DNA from: Ilyonectria destructans
Lineage: Eukaryota > Ascomycota > Sordariomycetes > Hypocreales > Nectriaceae
Direction: 5' to 3'
Assembly: GCA_020740775.1 (NCBI GenBank)
Contig: JAHEWK010000010.1
Span: 1,922,001-1,986,000 of the forward strand
Length of the DNA stretch: 64,000 bases
Positions within the stretch are counted from its first letter, which is position 1. The number at the start of each line of letters is the position of its first letter. The notes below the pieces were generated by a model, which saw only the letters and a program-made list of their open reading frames with translations, did not search any database and was not told where the DNA came from. Positions 43,568-53,201 of the stretch are shown in pieces. Made by a program: the position numbers and the translations under genes.

Positions 43568-45620
43568 TTATTTCAGCTCTTTATCCTTCTCCTTCTCCTC
43601 TAGGTGCGTGGACTCGGCTTGAATCTGCTCGACCTTTTCGTTGAGTATCTCTTCGTTCTCCTCCTCTTCGATGGCATGCTTGTATAGGCCCCTCTTGATG
43701 TCACGCTGCCACAGCAGGTAGCCGGTTATGAAAAGAGTGACCCAAACGACACAAAGGCAGATGCTGGCAGTGAAACCTCTCTTCCACTGAGGACCCTCGG
43801 TGATGGGAAACACAACGACGTTGTACCAGGTGAAGAAAGACCAGCCAACAGTCATCTATAGAAAACACATGTATGGTTAGCCTACAGATTCTCGCCTCCA
43901 GTAACGGCCGAGAAAGGCATAAAGCGGAAGGGGACAACTTACCATGGCACCAGTGGTGAAGCTCTTTGCTTCGTTATCGTCCTTCATGATAAGATGGATA
44001 AAAGGGAAGAGTATTGGGGTAACGCAAGAGTTCAGGCCCAAAAGAAACCAGGTTGCGAACTTCAAGCCATCGGGGATATACCAGATTCGAAGGCAGATAT
44101 TGGAGAAGATCAAAATGCTACCGGAGAAGATGATTGGCATCCATATCGGGTATACCCTGCGAGTCGTGAAGTTAGTCGGCCGTCTTGCGTCAAAAGCTGC
44201 CACCTCAGAGACCCAGTGTAGCAGAAGTGGACTGAGACTTACATGACGAATTGCGGAATGATACTTCCACACAAAATAGCTACGGCTTGGGTGCCAGTGG
44301 GTAGGATGTTGATCAACTCGACAGAATACTTTCCAGTATCCTTGACCCAGATACCCATCTGGCCTGTAACCCACGTAGTGCACTGAAAGCTGCCAGGCCA
44401 GGGCCATTAGTATAAACACATTTCCGGGATACGTGCGAGACAACTCACCAGACGTAGGTAACCACGGCGAAGTAGAAGTGCCAGTGGGTGAAAACACGTT
44501 TGAGCATACGCTTGCCGATCTTGGAGCTTTTTCTAACGCCATCGTCTTGCATGCGCGCAAGGGCGAGCTTTTGCTCCTCCTCCTTGAGCCACCAGATGCG
44601 AGGGCTGGTGGGCAGACCCGGGAAGAGGAAGAAACCGGCAATGGCAATGGGGAGGCTGATGATGCCATCCACAATGAACACCCAACGCCTGGGAGACGTA
44701 GAGTGTCAGATTAAAATGCCCGAGCAAAAGGAGCGAAAACTTACCATCCTTGCATGCCAAGCTTTCCGTCAAGACCAGCGTGGGCAGCAGCCTGCATATA
44801 GCCAGCAAACATGGCACCAATATTGCTGGAGACGTACCAGACACCAGCACGCTTGAACACTTCATCGGCCCGATACCAAGACGAGAGGATGTAGAGCGAA
44901 CCGGTGGCAGCAGGCGTCTCGAAAAGGCCCATGAGGAATCGCATGCCGTAAATCATCTCACTGCTGTTATTGCGGCATTGGATAAATGTGATGATGGACC
45001 ACAGGGTCTCACAGATCGGGAGGTACCATCGTGACAGCTTGGGGCGGGAGATGATCATCATGGAGGGAATTTCGAGAACGAGATAGCCGATGTTGTAAAA
45101 GGTGCTGAACAAGTTGTACTCGATTCCCTTGATGTTCAGGTCCTCCTTCATCCCCGAGTTGTAAGCATTGCTGATGTTGGACTGATCGAGCCATTTGATG
45201 AAGACTATAGCATGTCAGATTGTTGGAGTTTTAGCACTCCTCGCCGTTCAGGAAACCTACATAGCAAGCAACTGTTTCTCCGTTAGCATACTGTCCAAGC
45301 TGAAGGGGGAGCTGGCTTGACTAGCTCGCCGTTAAAACGTACATGAGAGGAAGAATGATACGGTCTTGTTTCTTGAGAAGGGCGATTTCCTGCTTGCTGT
45401 AATGGCTGGGGTACCAGTCGAAGACGTAGAGCCAGGCGAGTCGGAAATCCCTCTTGGGCGGCTTGGAAGCTGAGCTCACCACGACGCCGTTCTTGATGAC
45501 CTGCTCCCGGCCAATATTCGTATCGTCTGCGATCGGCGATTGCGGTTGGGTCTCCTGCGTTGGGACTCGGGCAGTTTGGATGGCGATGTCATCGTTCGTC
45601 TTGGGCGGTTCAGTCGTCAT
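43568..45620 (-). CDS. MFS anion:cation symporter (Dal5/Liz1/Fen2-like permease) with an 11-nt micro-exon
   Basis: Seven exons: complement(join(43568..43855,43943..44156,44243..44389,44449..44688,44745..45204,45261..45271,45343..45620)); 545 aa, all phases consistent. The second exon is only 11 nt and supplies the codons that complete the [16 protein letters not shown] segment of helix 1. The long N-terminal cytosolic part contains FDWYPSHYS, typical of the ACS family (allantoate, pantothenate, nicotinate and biotin permeases). Other marks are [43 protein letters not shown] and [20 protein letters not shown]. Twelve helices can be followed; the C-terminus is charged ([12 protein letters not shown]). 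It sits in the plasma membrane and imports a small organic anion with H+; the substrate cannot be called. Confidence 0.93.
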
Positions 45621-46124
45621 CTTGACACTTCTCCACCGTTGCTAGGTCGTGAGGGGTGAGTTTCTTCCCTTCTTCTGACACGAACGAGAGAAAGGGGCCT
45701 AAGATTTTGGGTTGGTGATGATCGCTGATGGTCCAAGAAGAAAGCCAGCGGTGGGACGAGATGGTGTGTTAATAAAGATTGATCTTCAAAACCTCATTGC
45801 TCGCGTGTGCGGGGCTCCACAGCTCTCGTCCGGGGTGATGCCATAGCTCCAGTGCGATACGACGTACGAGAGTCTTCCCCGCGTTCCCCCGCAATCCCTA
45901 GTCAGGCTGTAGTTGGAGCACCATCCTGGCGATGCCAAGGCTATCTAGAACTGTTTTGGGCGGCCTGCTTGGGATCGCTGTTCGGGGAAACGGTCTCGGA
46001 GGATTGATCGCGGAGGAATTATGGTGGGCCTCGGGGGATGTTCGCTCCGCACCTTAACCCACTGAAAATGCAAGTATTGGGTCCCTATTTAGGGGATAAC
46101 TAAAAGACAAATCGCTATTATATT
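45621..46124. other. Promoter region of the ACS-family permease
   Basis: About 500 bp directly upstream of the permease start, pyrimidine-rich close to the gene. No gene was recognised. Confidence 0.4.
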
Positions 46125-46500
46125 TTAAAATAAGTTTTCTACAAGATCTGATATGTCCTCAATTTCAGAAGTCGAAAAGCTCATTGTTTTACCAGGCTGT
46201 GCTCCAATTCGCTCACTAATAGGCGCAACTTGATCCTTAGAAACACCAAGACTGGATAAAGTCGAACTTAAATCCAAGGTTTCAACAAGCCTTTGGATTA
46301 AATCGCCGAATTCCTGAGCATCCGCATCATCATTGCCGCTTGCAACACCTCCCGCGTATGGTAGTAAGGTAGCGATTGTAGCAGCGTCAAGTGAGCTCCA
46401 TTTCGCTTTGAGCTTGACGACTCGTGCCAAAGTCAGGCACTATGGTCACCATGTGGTATCCCATATGGTGACCCGAGTGCGTACCCAAGATTGTGCGATG
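46125..46500 (-). pseudogene. Iron-containing alcohol dehydrogenase C-terminal fragment
   Basis: Seen on the minus strand: SPYGIPHGDHS, then after a frameshift/stop ARVVKLKAKW, and DAATIATLLPYAGGVASGN, LIQRLVETLDLSSTLSSLGV and VAPISERI. This matches the C-terminal end of fungal Fe-ADH / maleylacetate-reductase-like proteins (IPHGxTSCLTLAxVV... followed by the helical tail). The NAD-binding half and most of the iron site are absent. It is a relic; the intact tail suggests recent truncation. Confidence 0.6.
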
Positions 46501-47299
46501 AACCCAGGCTGCCCTGGTAGTCTCGGTCTAAGAAGCCGAGCGAGAAGAAGGTGGCTACATGCAGCTGCGAAATGATGCCTGCATTAGTAGTTCGCCTGGT
46601 ATTTGGGCGGCAAGCCGAATAATTCTTTGACTGCTATCGACGACATGTATCGGGGTACTAGCATAGTTTCGCTGCCATGATAAATGAGTTCGACTGAGTG
46701 GTCGAGAGCTCGAATGCCAGTGCTAATGAACAGAGTTTAGGGGGTGTATCGACTGGATTCTGTGTTATAGATGATGTTGCGGTGCCTACTCTTTGCTATT
46801 TATGATTTCTCCTATATTAATCTTATTTAGATTATTTAAAATTTTAAAATTAACCTTCAGTTATTATTTCTAAAAGCTGTACTTTATAAGTTAACTTTCT
46901 GGAAAATATTTATATTTTTACTCACTATTTTTCTTATCAATAGCTATATCTTATATACTAACTCTCAATTTAAATACAACAGAAGCTGGCAATTCTAACA
47001 CACCTATTAAAACGCTAAGTATTCACAAACTCTATTATAGGAGAAGGTTAACTTGGTACAAAATTGCTGCTCAAATCTAGCCCACTATACTCAAACTTTA
47101 CTTCGATGGAGGATCGCAGAGTGGTGCTGTCGGCTGGTCTTCTTTGTTTCTTTCTTCAGTAATTTTTACAATTAAGAATGAGCTCGTACACTCTGTTAGC
47201 TGCATCCCGGGGAGTGAGTGGCAAACATGAACTGATCACTTGTTATCATTATCCTGGGATGTTGAAAACAGATGGCCTGTGTTTCAAAACCAATCAACA
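46501..47299. other. Intergenic, with AT-rich island at about 46780-47060
   Basis: No gene recognised. The central 280 bp are strongly AT-rich (TTATTTAGATTATTTAAAATTTT and similar), unlike the surrounding roughly balanced composition. This is compatible with a decayed, RIP-like mutated repeat, but no element could be identified. Confidence 0.45.
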
Positions 47300-50095
47300 C
47301 TAAATTCTCGACTGTTTAAGACCAATCTTCCAGCTCAATGGCGTAGAGGCCGATGACCGACCGATTATGAGCAAATCTCCTGCTTCAGTCCACCGCGTTG
47401 CTTCCTCTTTGCCATTGATCTCGACCCAAAACATTGATAACTTCATTGCCTCGGTGAGTTGGATGACAACCTCCCACTCACCAGCGACCGCAGGAGCATA
47501 CCACCCACGGCACTCTTTCGAGTCCTTGGAAGACCCGAGCAGCGCGGACTCAAAGGCGTATGTCGCCAATGCTGGAGGCGGCCTCAGCGTCAAGCCGGTT
47601 GCCGTGAACTGGATCCCAAGCAATTTAGGGATGCCGGTCAGTTGGCTTGCGTGGCAATGGCTGTTCGTGACGGGGAAGTCTTCTTGGTTGAAGGTTTCCG
47701 AGAACGATGCCCGGCCAGGTCGCTCGTTGAAAGAGCTGTTGATACTGTCCAGAGAGCTCCATGTCCCATACCAAACGTCCGGGTAGACTTCCGCGTGGCG
47801 AGCGAGCGAGTTGCGCTTCCACTCATCCCACGCCATCGAGTCAAGGCCTTTCCGGGCCAATGCCCACACCAAAAGGACGTTGAGCGCCGGCCAGATACCA
47901 CCGTTGACGCTCATACCAGGGCTTCGTTTGCGGTCGTTGGCCATGGCCTCGCCGCATCCGTTTTGCTGCATTGCCCCAAGAGTGGAGGGTTGCCGCAGCA
48001 GCGTATCGATGGACTCGATCAGTGTGGTCGTCATTTCATCGTCGGCCGCCCCAGAGATCATCGCCCACGGTTGAGGTTCCAGCCAGATGTTCCTCTCACC
48101 GATCCAGCCGGTCTTAGAGCCAAGCCAAGCCCGTTTGAACCATTTGCCCGTCCATGTCCGTCTGGTGGCTTCGCGGTGTATATCAGCTTGACAGGTGACT
48201 GTGTCCGCCAGTTGCTGCAGCACAGTTAACGACGCGGCCTTGGAGCTTCGGCCTACATACTCTAGCATTTGTGCATAATTGTCGAACGCGTACGCAGCCA
48301 TTGCCGAGTTCGGGACGCTCTCACCGTCCCGGACACACTCACTTCGGTTTGCCTCAGGAACCCAGATGGTGACAACAGCGTCGTTCCAATCATCCTGGAG
48401 CTGGCGAAACAACCCGTGCCTACCGGTCCCGATATTGTTGTGCATGCATTCGTACACGGACTGGAGAAGGTGGAGGACCGACGCCTTCGACTGGCTACCG
48501 GCGTAGAGCGGGTAGGTAGAGATGATTTCGTCCAGGAATGCCGCATCGCGGGTGGCAAGAATGTATTCGCTCGCAAGCCAGAGGAGAAAGAGTGGTATGT
48601 CACTCGCATCATCCATGATGGTAGGCATGGGCATCCCGTGACCAACCATGCCGTATGGAATGGAACCATCGGGCCGAACCATTTTCAACGTATACCTTAA
48701 GACCTCCTTGCATATTTGAGGGTCACTATATACGAGGGGGAGGGCGTGTTGGAGCGGATCCCTAGAGGAGGAGTTGTTTCCCATGACATAGACGTATTGT
48801 GCTCCCTGGGTCAAGATGTGTTCTTGGAAGTAGCTGTCGAAAGTGAGGGCGCTTCTCAAGTAGTAGTAATTCCACGCCGTCTCTCTAGAGACCCAGGGAT
48901 CTTCGGTGACGAACTTCATACCGGCGGAATGCCAATGGACGCTGGACTTCTGCCAAGTGTTACTTGCCTCCTGTCTGTACTTGTCCACCAGGGCCCTCAC
49001 AGGCTCGTCCGTCTCACACGTGTTGTAGCCGTAGAGAAAGTAGAGCGTCCGACTTTCGCCAACGCCAAGGGAGAAGTTCCGCTGGAGCAGCATGGCACTC
49101 GAGGTTCCGGCATCTGACACGTCTGTGACGAGTCCGGCTTGGAGACCACTGGGGTTCTCAGGCCCTCCGGACCCGAAAAAGGTTTCTGCATGCGTTGAGG
49201 CTGCATCTGCTGGTGCATCGAGAGAAGCCAGGAATATTTTGGGCGGGCAAAGGTCATCGAACGCCACGCGATGATCGGCTGGGTCTGAAACGGCCCCTCC
49301 AGCAAACATTGTCGGGTTTGCCGCGAGAACAGGCTTCAACGCCTCCCAAGCAGCGCTTTCTTCGGCTGAATCACCCACATACGCTTTTTCGTTAATGAGC
49401 CCGGTATCCTGGTCGTCAATTTGGGAGAAAGAGTTATTGAATCGGTCCCCGAATTGACGTCTCAAGTCGGTGACGGATGTCTTGTGGGCTTGCGCAAGCA
49501 TATAGAGTCGAAATGAAAACTGATACTGATGGCAACCCCAGTATTCCACCCAGCGCAAGTTCGGGATAGCTTCGCGGCTAAGATTGCGAACGGTGACCTG
49601 CGACAGCACCACAGGGTCATCGCCAAAGGGGGTATGGATAACTTGGTCGACCGAGAGCCTTTGACCAGTCACTTTCTTTTGATAGTAACCCATACCGAAG
49701 ACTCGTTCGAAGCTTCGCGGTTCTGTATTCTGGCCGTAGAAAGTCGACAGTGTCTCTGTTCCGTCCGTCAAATAACCAATGCCACCACCGAACTGGGCCC
49801 GTTCCGGAGACACGCAGTTGAAGAACTTCGGGCCTCCCTCGTCTTGCCGCACCTGCACGTAGCCATGGTTCGAAGCAATCACAACAAGGCGGTCGTTTCC
49901 AACTTGGTGAATGTGCTCAGTCGGATCCAGCAGGCCCTTGTTCACTGGTGTTTCTGCCTTTTGGTCTCGTTGCTGGTCGCACGTGTATCGAAACGCAGGA
50001 TTGTCGAAATCATCGTATACCCATTCTCCAAAATAGTTCGATCCGTAGGATTTCTTCGTCTCATCGGTGCGGCTTGTGTTATTGAGACTTCCCAT
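47300..50095 (-). CDS. GH94-like glycoside phosphorylase / GH36-superfamily glycosyl transferase
   Basis: A single uninterrupted exon of 931 aa. The N-terminal beta-sandwich carries YFGEWVYDDFDNPAFRYTC and ISP-type strands (residues 20-190). The linker and (alpha/alpha)6 barrel follow, with YYLRSALTFDSYF, QGAQYVYVMGNN and RQLQDDWNDAVV (568-572 holds the DDWND motif; the Asp before N is the expected general acid of GH94). Later come NIWLEPQPWAMISG and MSVNGGIWPALN, both typical of GH94/GH149/GH161-type phosphorylases. There is no signal peptide, so it acts in the cytosol, probably splitting a beta-glycosidic di- or oligosaccharide with phosphate. The lack of introns in an intron-rich region is notable. 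It diverges from a sugar symporter gene. Specificity (cellobiose, laminaribiose, chitobiose) cannot be read by eye. Confidence 0.85.
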   Translation of the reverse strand: MGSLNNTSRTDETKKSYGSNYFGEWVYDDFDNPAFRYTCDQQRDQKAETPVNKGLLDPTEHIHQVGNDRLVVIASNHGYVQVRQDEGGPKFFNCVSPERAQFGGGIGYLTDGTETLSTFYGQNTEPRSFERVFGMGYYQKKVTGQRLSVDQVIHTPFGDDPVVLSQVTVRNLSREAIPNLRWVEYWGCHQYQFSFRLYMLAQAHKTSVTDLRRQFGDRFNNSFSQIDDQDTGLINEKAYVGDSAEESAAWEALKPVLAANPTMFAGGAVSDPADHRVAFDDLCPPKIFLASLDAPADAASTHAETFFGSGGPENPSGLQAGLVTDVSDAGTSSAMLLQRNFSLGVGESRTLYFLYGYNTCETDEPVRALVDKYRQEASNTWQKSSVHWHSAGMKFVTEDPWVSRETAWNYYYLRSALTFDSYFQEHILTQGAQYVYVMGNNSSSRDPLQHALPLVYSDPQICKEVLRYTLKMVRPDGSIPYGMVGHGMPMPTIMDDASDIPLFLLWLASEYILATRDAAFLDEIISTYPLYAGSQSKASVLHLLQSVYECMHNNIGTGRHGLFRQLQDDWNDAVVTIWVPEANRSECVRDGESVPNSAMAAYAFDNYAQMLEYVGRSSKAASLTVLQQLADTVTCQADIHREATRRTWTGKWFKRAWLGSKTGWIGERNIWLEPQPWAMISGAADDEMTTTLIESIDTLLRQPSTLGAMQQNGCGEAMANDRKRSPGMSVNGGIWPALNVLLVWALARKGLDSMAWDEWKRNSLARHAEVYPDVWYGTWSSLDSINSSFNERPGRASFSETFNQEDFPVTNSHCHASQLTGIPKLLGIQFTATGLTLRPPPALATYAFESALLGSSKDSKECRGWYAPAVAGEWEVVIQLTEAMKLSMFWVEINGKEEATRWTEAGDLLIIGRSSASTPLSWKIGLKQSRI

Positions 50096-50791
50096 TTCGC
50101 AGAAGAAGTCGTTGAGATCCAGTGAATGGCGGAGAGAAAAAAGGTGTCGTTGTCTTAGCTAAGGTAAGTGTTGTGAACAGAGGTCGGAATCAAAACTTGC
50201 ACACTTGCCAGTCTCGCATCGGACTAAGAAGTATTGGAGGGGCGGCGGCCGTTGAAGTTCCTGTGGTTTAAAAATGTTGGCCAGAAATTGTAGTCCCAGA
50301 GCAGACAGAGTGTTGGCTGGCACCTTGCAAGCCTCGATCTCGTCTCATTAGCACTTAACTGGGGAATCAGACCTATGGGCCAATCACAAACGATTGCGAC
50401 ACACGAGATACGACACACGACCTGCTAGACACGACACACGACACGCTATTCACGAGACACCATACACGACGAAAAATACGACAAATGACAAGCGAGACGA
50501 CACGATGCATACTCATCTAAGGTCAAATCACACTATCACGAGCCAGGGAAAGTCGGCAATTGTCACGAGAGACACACGTCCTTTCAATCCCCGCGTTCCA
50601 TGTCCCCATTGTGTGGAGTTTCCCAAGCCCCACGTCCATGGTTGCGGAGAAACGTGGGGAAAGCCTGAGGTTCGGCCAGCGTATAAGTCTATAAGATGCT
50701 CGCGTCCAACACTCTCATCGAACGCTCATCACCTACTAATACTACCTTAACTGACTAGGGACCCGAAAAGTGTGGATGCCAATCAATCCTG
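50096..50791. promoter_or_regulatory. Divergent promoter of the GH94-like and sugar-transporter genes
   Basis: 696 bp between two start codons. The middle carries a degenerate ACACGAC simple repeat (separate entry). A TATA-like GTATAAGTCTATAAG at 50681-50695 precedes the transporter start by about 100 bp. No gene is recognised; the ORF over 50394-50750 is repeat-derived. Confidence 0.5.
50396..50512 (+). repeat. Degenerate ACACGAC/ACGAGA simple repeat
   Basis: About 115 bp consist of variants of ACACGAC, ATACGAC and ACGAGAC in tandem with imperfect spacing. The repeat lies inside the shared promoter of the GH94-like and transporter genes. Confidence 0.7.
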
Positions 50792-52644
50792 ATGTTTTCC
50801 AAGAAGTCCAACGCAAACGGCCGCCCTTCTGGGTCTGTCTCCGTTGGGGAAGATCTCGCCAGAGTGAGTGTTCGGTGCAATTCAGTTAGGGCGTCGAGAG
50901 CTAACTAGCCGTCTAGGTTCTGCCGCAGGCTGATAAGCCATGGTGGCAGCAACCCTACTTGCTCCGGCTCAATGCCCTCCTGCTAGGTGCACTATTTTCC
51001 TCTGCAACAGTGGGTTATGATGGTATGTTTAGTAATGTTCCTCTGGAACAATTCACCGCATCCGATGCTGACATCTATTGTCACAAGGCGCAATGATGAA
51101 TGCTCAGCAAGTCATGCCGCGGTGGCAGACGTACTTCGGCACCCCTTCAGGCAGCCAATTGGGGCTTGTGAATGCCATCTTCTTCGTCGGCAAGGTCATC
51201 GGCCTCCCTATTGTCACATTGCTTTGCGACAAAGTCGGCCGTCGCAAGCCAATTCTCTTCGGCATCTGCCTTTGCCTCGCCGGCGCCGCTATCCAGACTG
51301 CCTCGGTAAATTTCCGCATGCTCGTCTTCTCCAGGGCTCTCATTGGATTTTCCACAGCCTTTATGACACAGCCTAGTCCTTTGCTCATTGCTGAGGTTTC
51401 ATATCCCACCCATCGTGGGAGAATTACTGCGCTTTACCAAACATTCTACGTGAGTATATCACCCCTTGGTTTGGTCCAACTCAATCTGACCAACAGTATT
51501 TCGGTGCAATTCTTGCTGCCTGGGCAGGGTTTGGAACTGTCAGGAGAACCGACGATTGGTCTTGGAGAATTCCGTGCATTTTGCAAGCAGCCTTTCCTAT
51601 AATCCAGCTCCTCATCTGGCCTTTTATACCGGAGTCCCCCAGGTAAGTCATACCAGTCGTTCCTACGACTCGGACACCGGGAGTCGCATCCTATGGCTAA
51701 TTTTATCATTAAAGATGGCTTGTCGCAAAGGGGAAAACTGACGATGCTCTAGCCATCCTCGTCAAACATCATGGCGATGGTGATGAAGACTCGCCACTTG
51801 TTGCCTTTGAGCTACAAGAAATCCAAGAAACACTCCAGGTTGAACAAGAGATCATGAGCAGCGTCCGCTGGACCCATCTGGTCGCCACACCTGGCAACAG
51901 AAAGCGCGTCACCATCGCTGTTTCTCTAGGATTCTTCGCACAGCTCTGTGGTGCTGGAGTTGTGTCATACTACATCAGTCTCGTCCTGAAAACCATTGGC
52001 ATAACCAACCCAACACATCAGTCTCTCATCAACGGCCTTCTCCAAGTATTTAACTTCCTGGTTTCAGTCTTCCTCGGCGCACTCATGGTTGATCGTCTCG
52101 GGCGAAGGACTCTCTTTCTCTGGTCAGCTGCTGGGATGGGATTCTCGTACATTGTGAGTGTAGACCAGGGCGACTTGATTCGCGTGCAAACATTGACTAA
52201 CGGCGCTAGGCATGGACGGCCCTTAACGGGGTATTTCTCAGCACTAGAAATGTGGCCGTTGGCGTCGCAGTTGTGCCGATGATATTCGTTTTTTATTTCC
52301 ATTACGACATCTCATTCACCCCTTTGCTATACGCCTACCCGACTGAGATCTTCCCCTATTACTTGCGCAGCAAGGGTCTTGGGTTGACTCTATTCAGCAG
52401 CTATCTCGCTCTAATCTTCAACCTCTTTGTGAACCCGATTGCTATGGAAGCAATCACCTGGAAGTACTATATAGTGTACTGCTGTGTGAATTTCGCAATC
52501 TTTGGCTTTATATATTTCATCTATCCTGAAACGAAGGGTCATTCGCTTGAAGAGATTGCTGAGGTATTTGAAAAGGATTCTACGGATGCTATTATCCCAA
52601 AAGATAAGGATGAAGAGAAGGCTAGTGAGCATATTGAGAAATAG
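50792..52644 (+). CDS. MFS sugar transporter (lactose-permease/cellodextrin-transporter-like)
   Basis: Six exons: join(50792..50863,50917..51022,51088..51449,51497..51642,51715..52153,52210..52644); 519 aa, every phase consistent. Sugar-porter marks: GYDGAMMNAQQVMPRWQ in helix 1, DKVGRRKPI in loop 2-3, the RALIGFSTAFMTQ region, LIAEVSYPTHRGRITALYQTFY, PESPRW, DRLGRRTLFL, YPTEIFPYYLRSKGLG and PETKGHSLEEI at the end. The PxxxPPYLLRLN-type lead and QPYLL..N pattern fit the fungal lactose permease and cellodextrin/oligosaccharide branch more than hexose carriers; this placement is judgement. It imports sugar with H+ at the plasma membrane. It is divergent from a cytosolic GH94-like enzyme and followed by a Zn2Cys6 gene, which suggests joint sugar import and phosphorolysis. 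Confidence 0.93.
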
Positions 52645-53201
52645 TTGTGCCAGGGTGTGTGGGCCTCGTTGGTCGAGACCACTGTTATAAGGTTATCCTT
52701 TTTGGTCGTCCTGGACACATTTCTGGAAGCATTCCTAAGAGCTCTGCAGTCTATACCTATTTCGCCCTAGTACGTACAGTAAAAGTGCTATCTCAGAGAT
52801 CCCTGTTACGCACAATTCACTCTCTTTCATACATATCCTCCTTTGCAAGCTGCCTTGTTAGAGAGCCTGGGAGGCATCCCTGATCATCAACATCATCATC
52901 TATGGGGTCCACATCGATTGATCCTTATCATCTGACTGTATCGGATCTATCAGAATGTGTATTCTAAATTTAAGCCTGGTTAGGCTTCAACAGTTAATGT
53001 CACCCCTTCTCTAACGGAGAGAAGGCGGCCTCAGGCTTCGGCTCCCGGCGTAGCGTATGCTTAGTCAACCCCCGGATATTGTCTTTTTGTTGATCCTCAG
53101 ATCGTGTCTCCGCATTCTTGCCTCACAAAGTCGTCTTTCGATTCGATGCATACGACTCCATCTCTTCACCACCACCGAAGCCGCCCACAAAGGGACGAAA
53201 C
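52645..53201. other. Intergenic between transporter and Zn2Cys6 genes
   Basis: About 560 bp with no gene recognised. It includes the 3' end of the transporter and the promoter of the regulator on the same strand. Confidence 0.45.

Noticed and set aside
49529..50125. 198-codon plus-strand ORF over the 5' end of the GH94-like gene
   Set aside because: Antisense shadow; no motifs, and the sense frame is a conserved enzyme.
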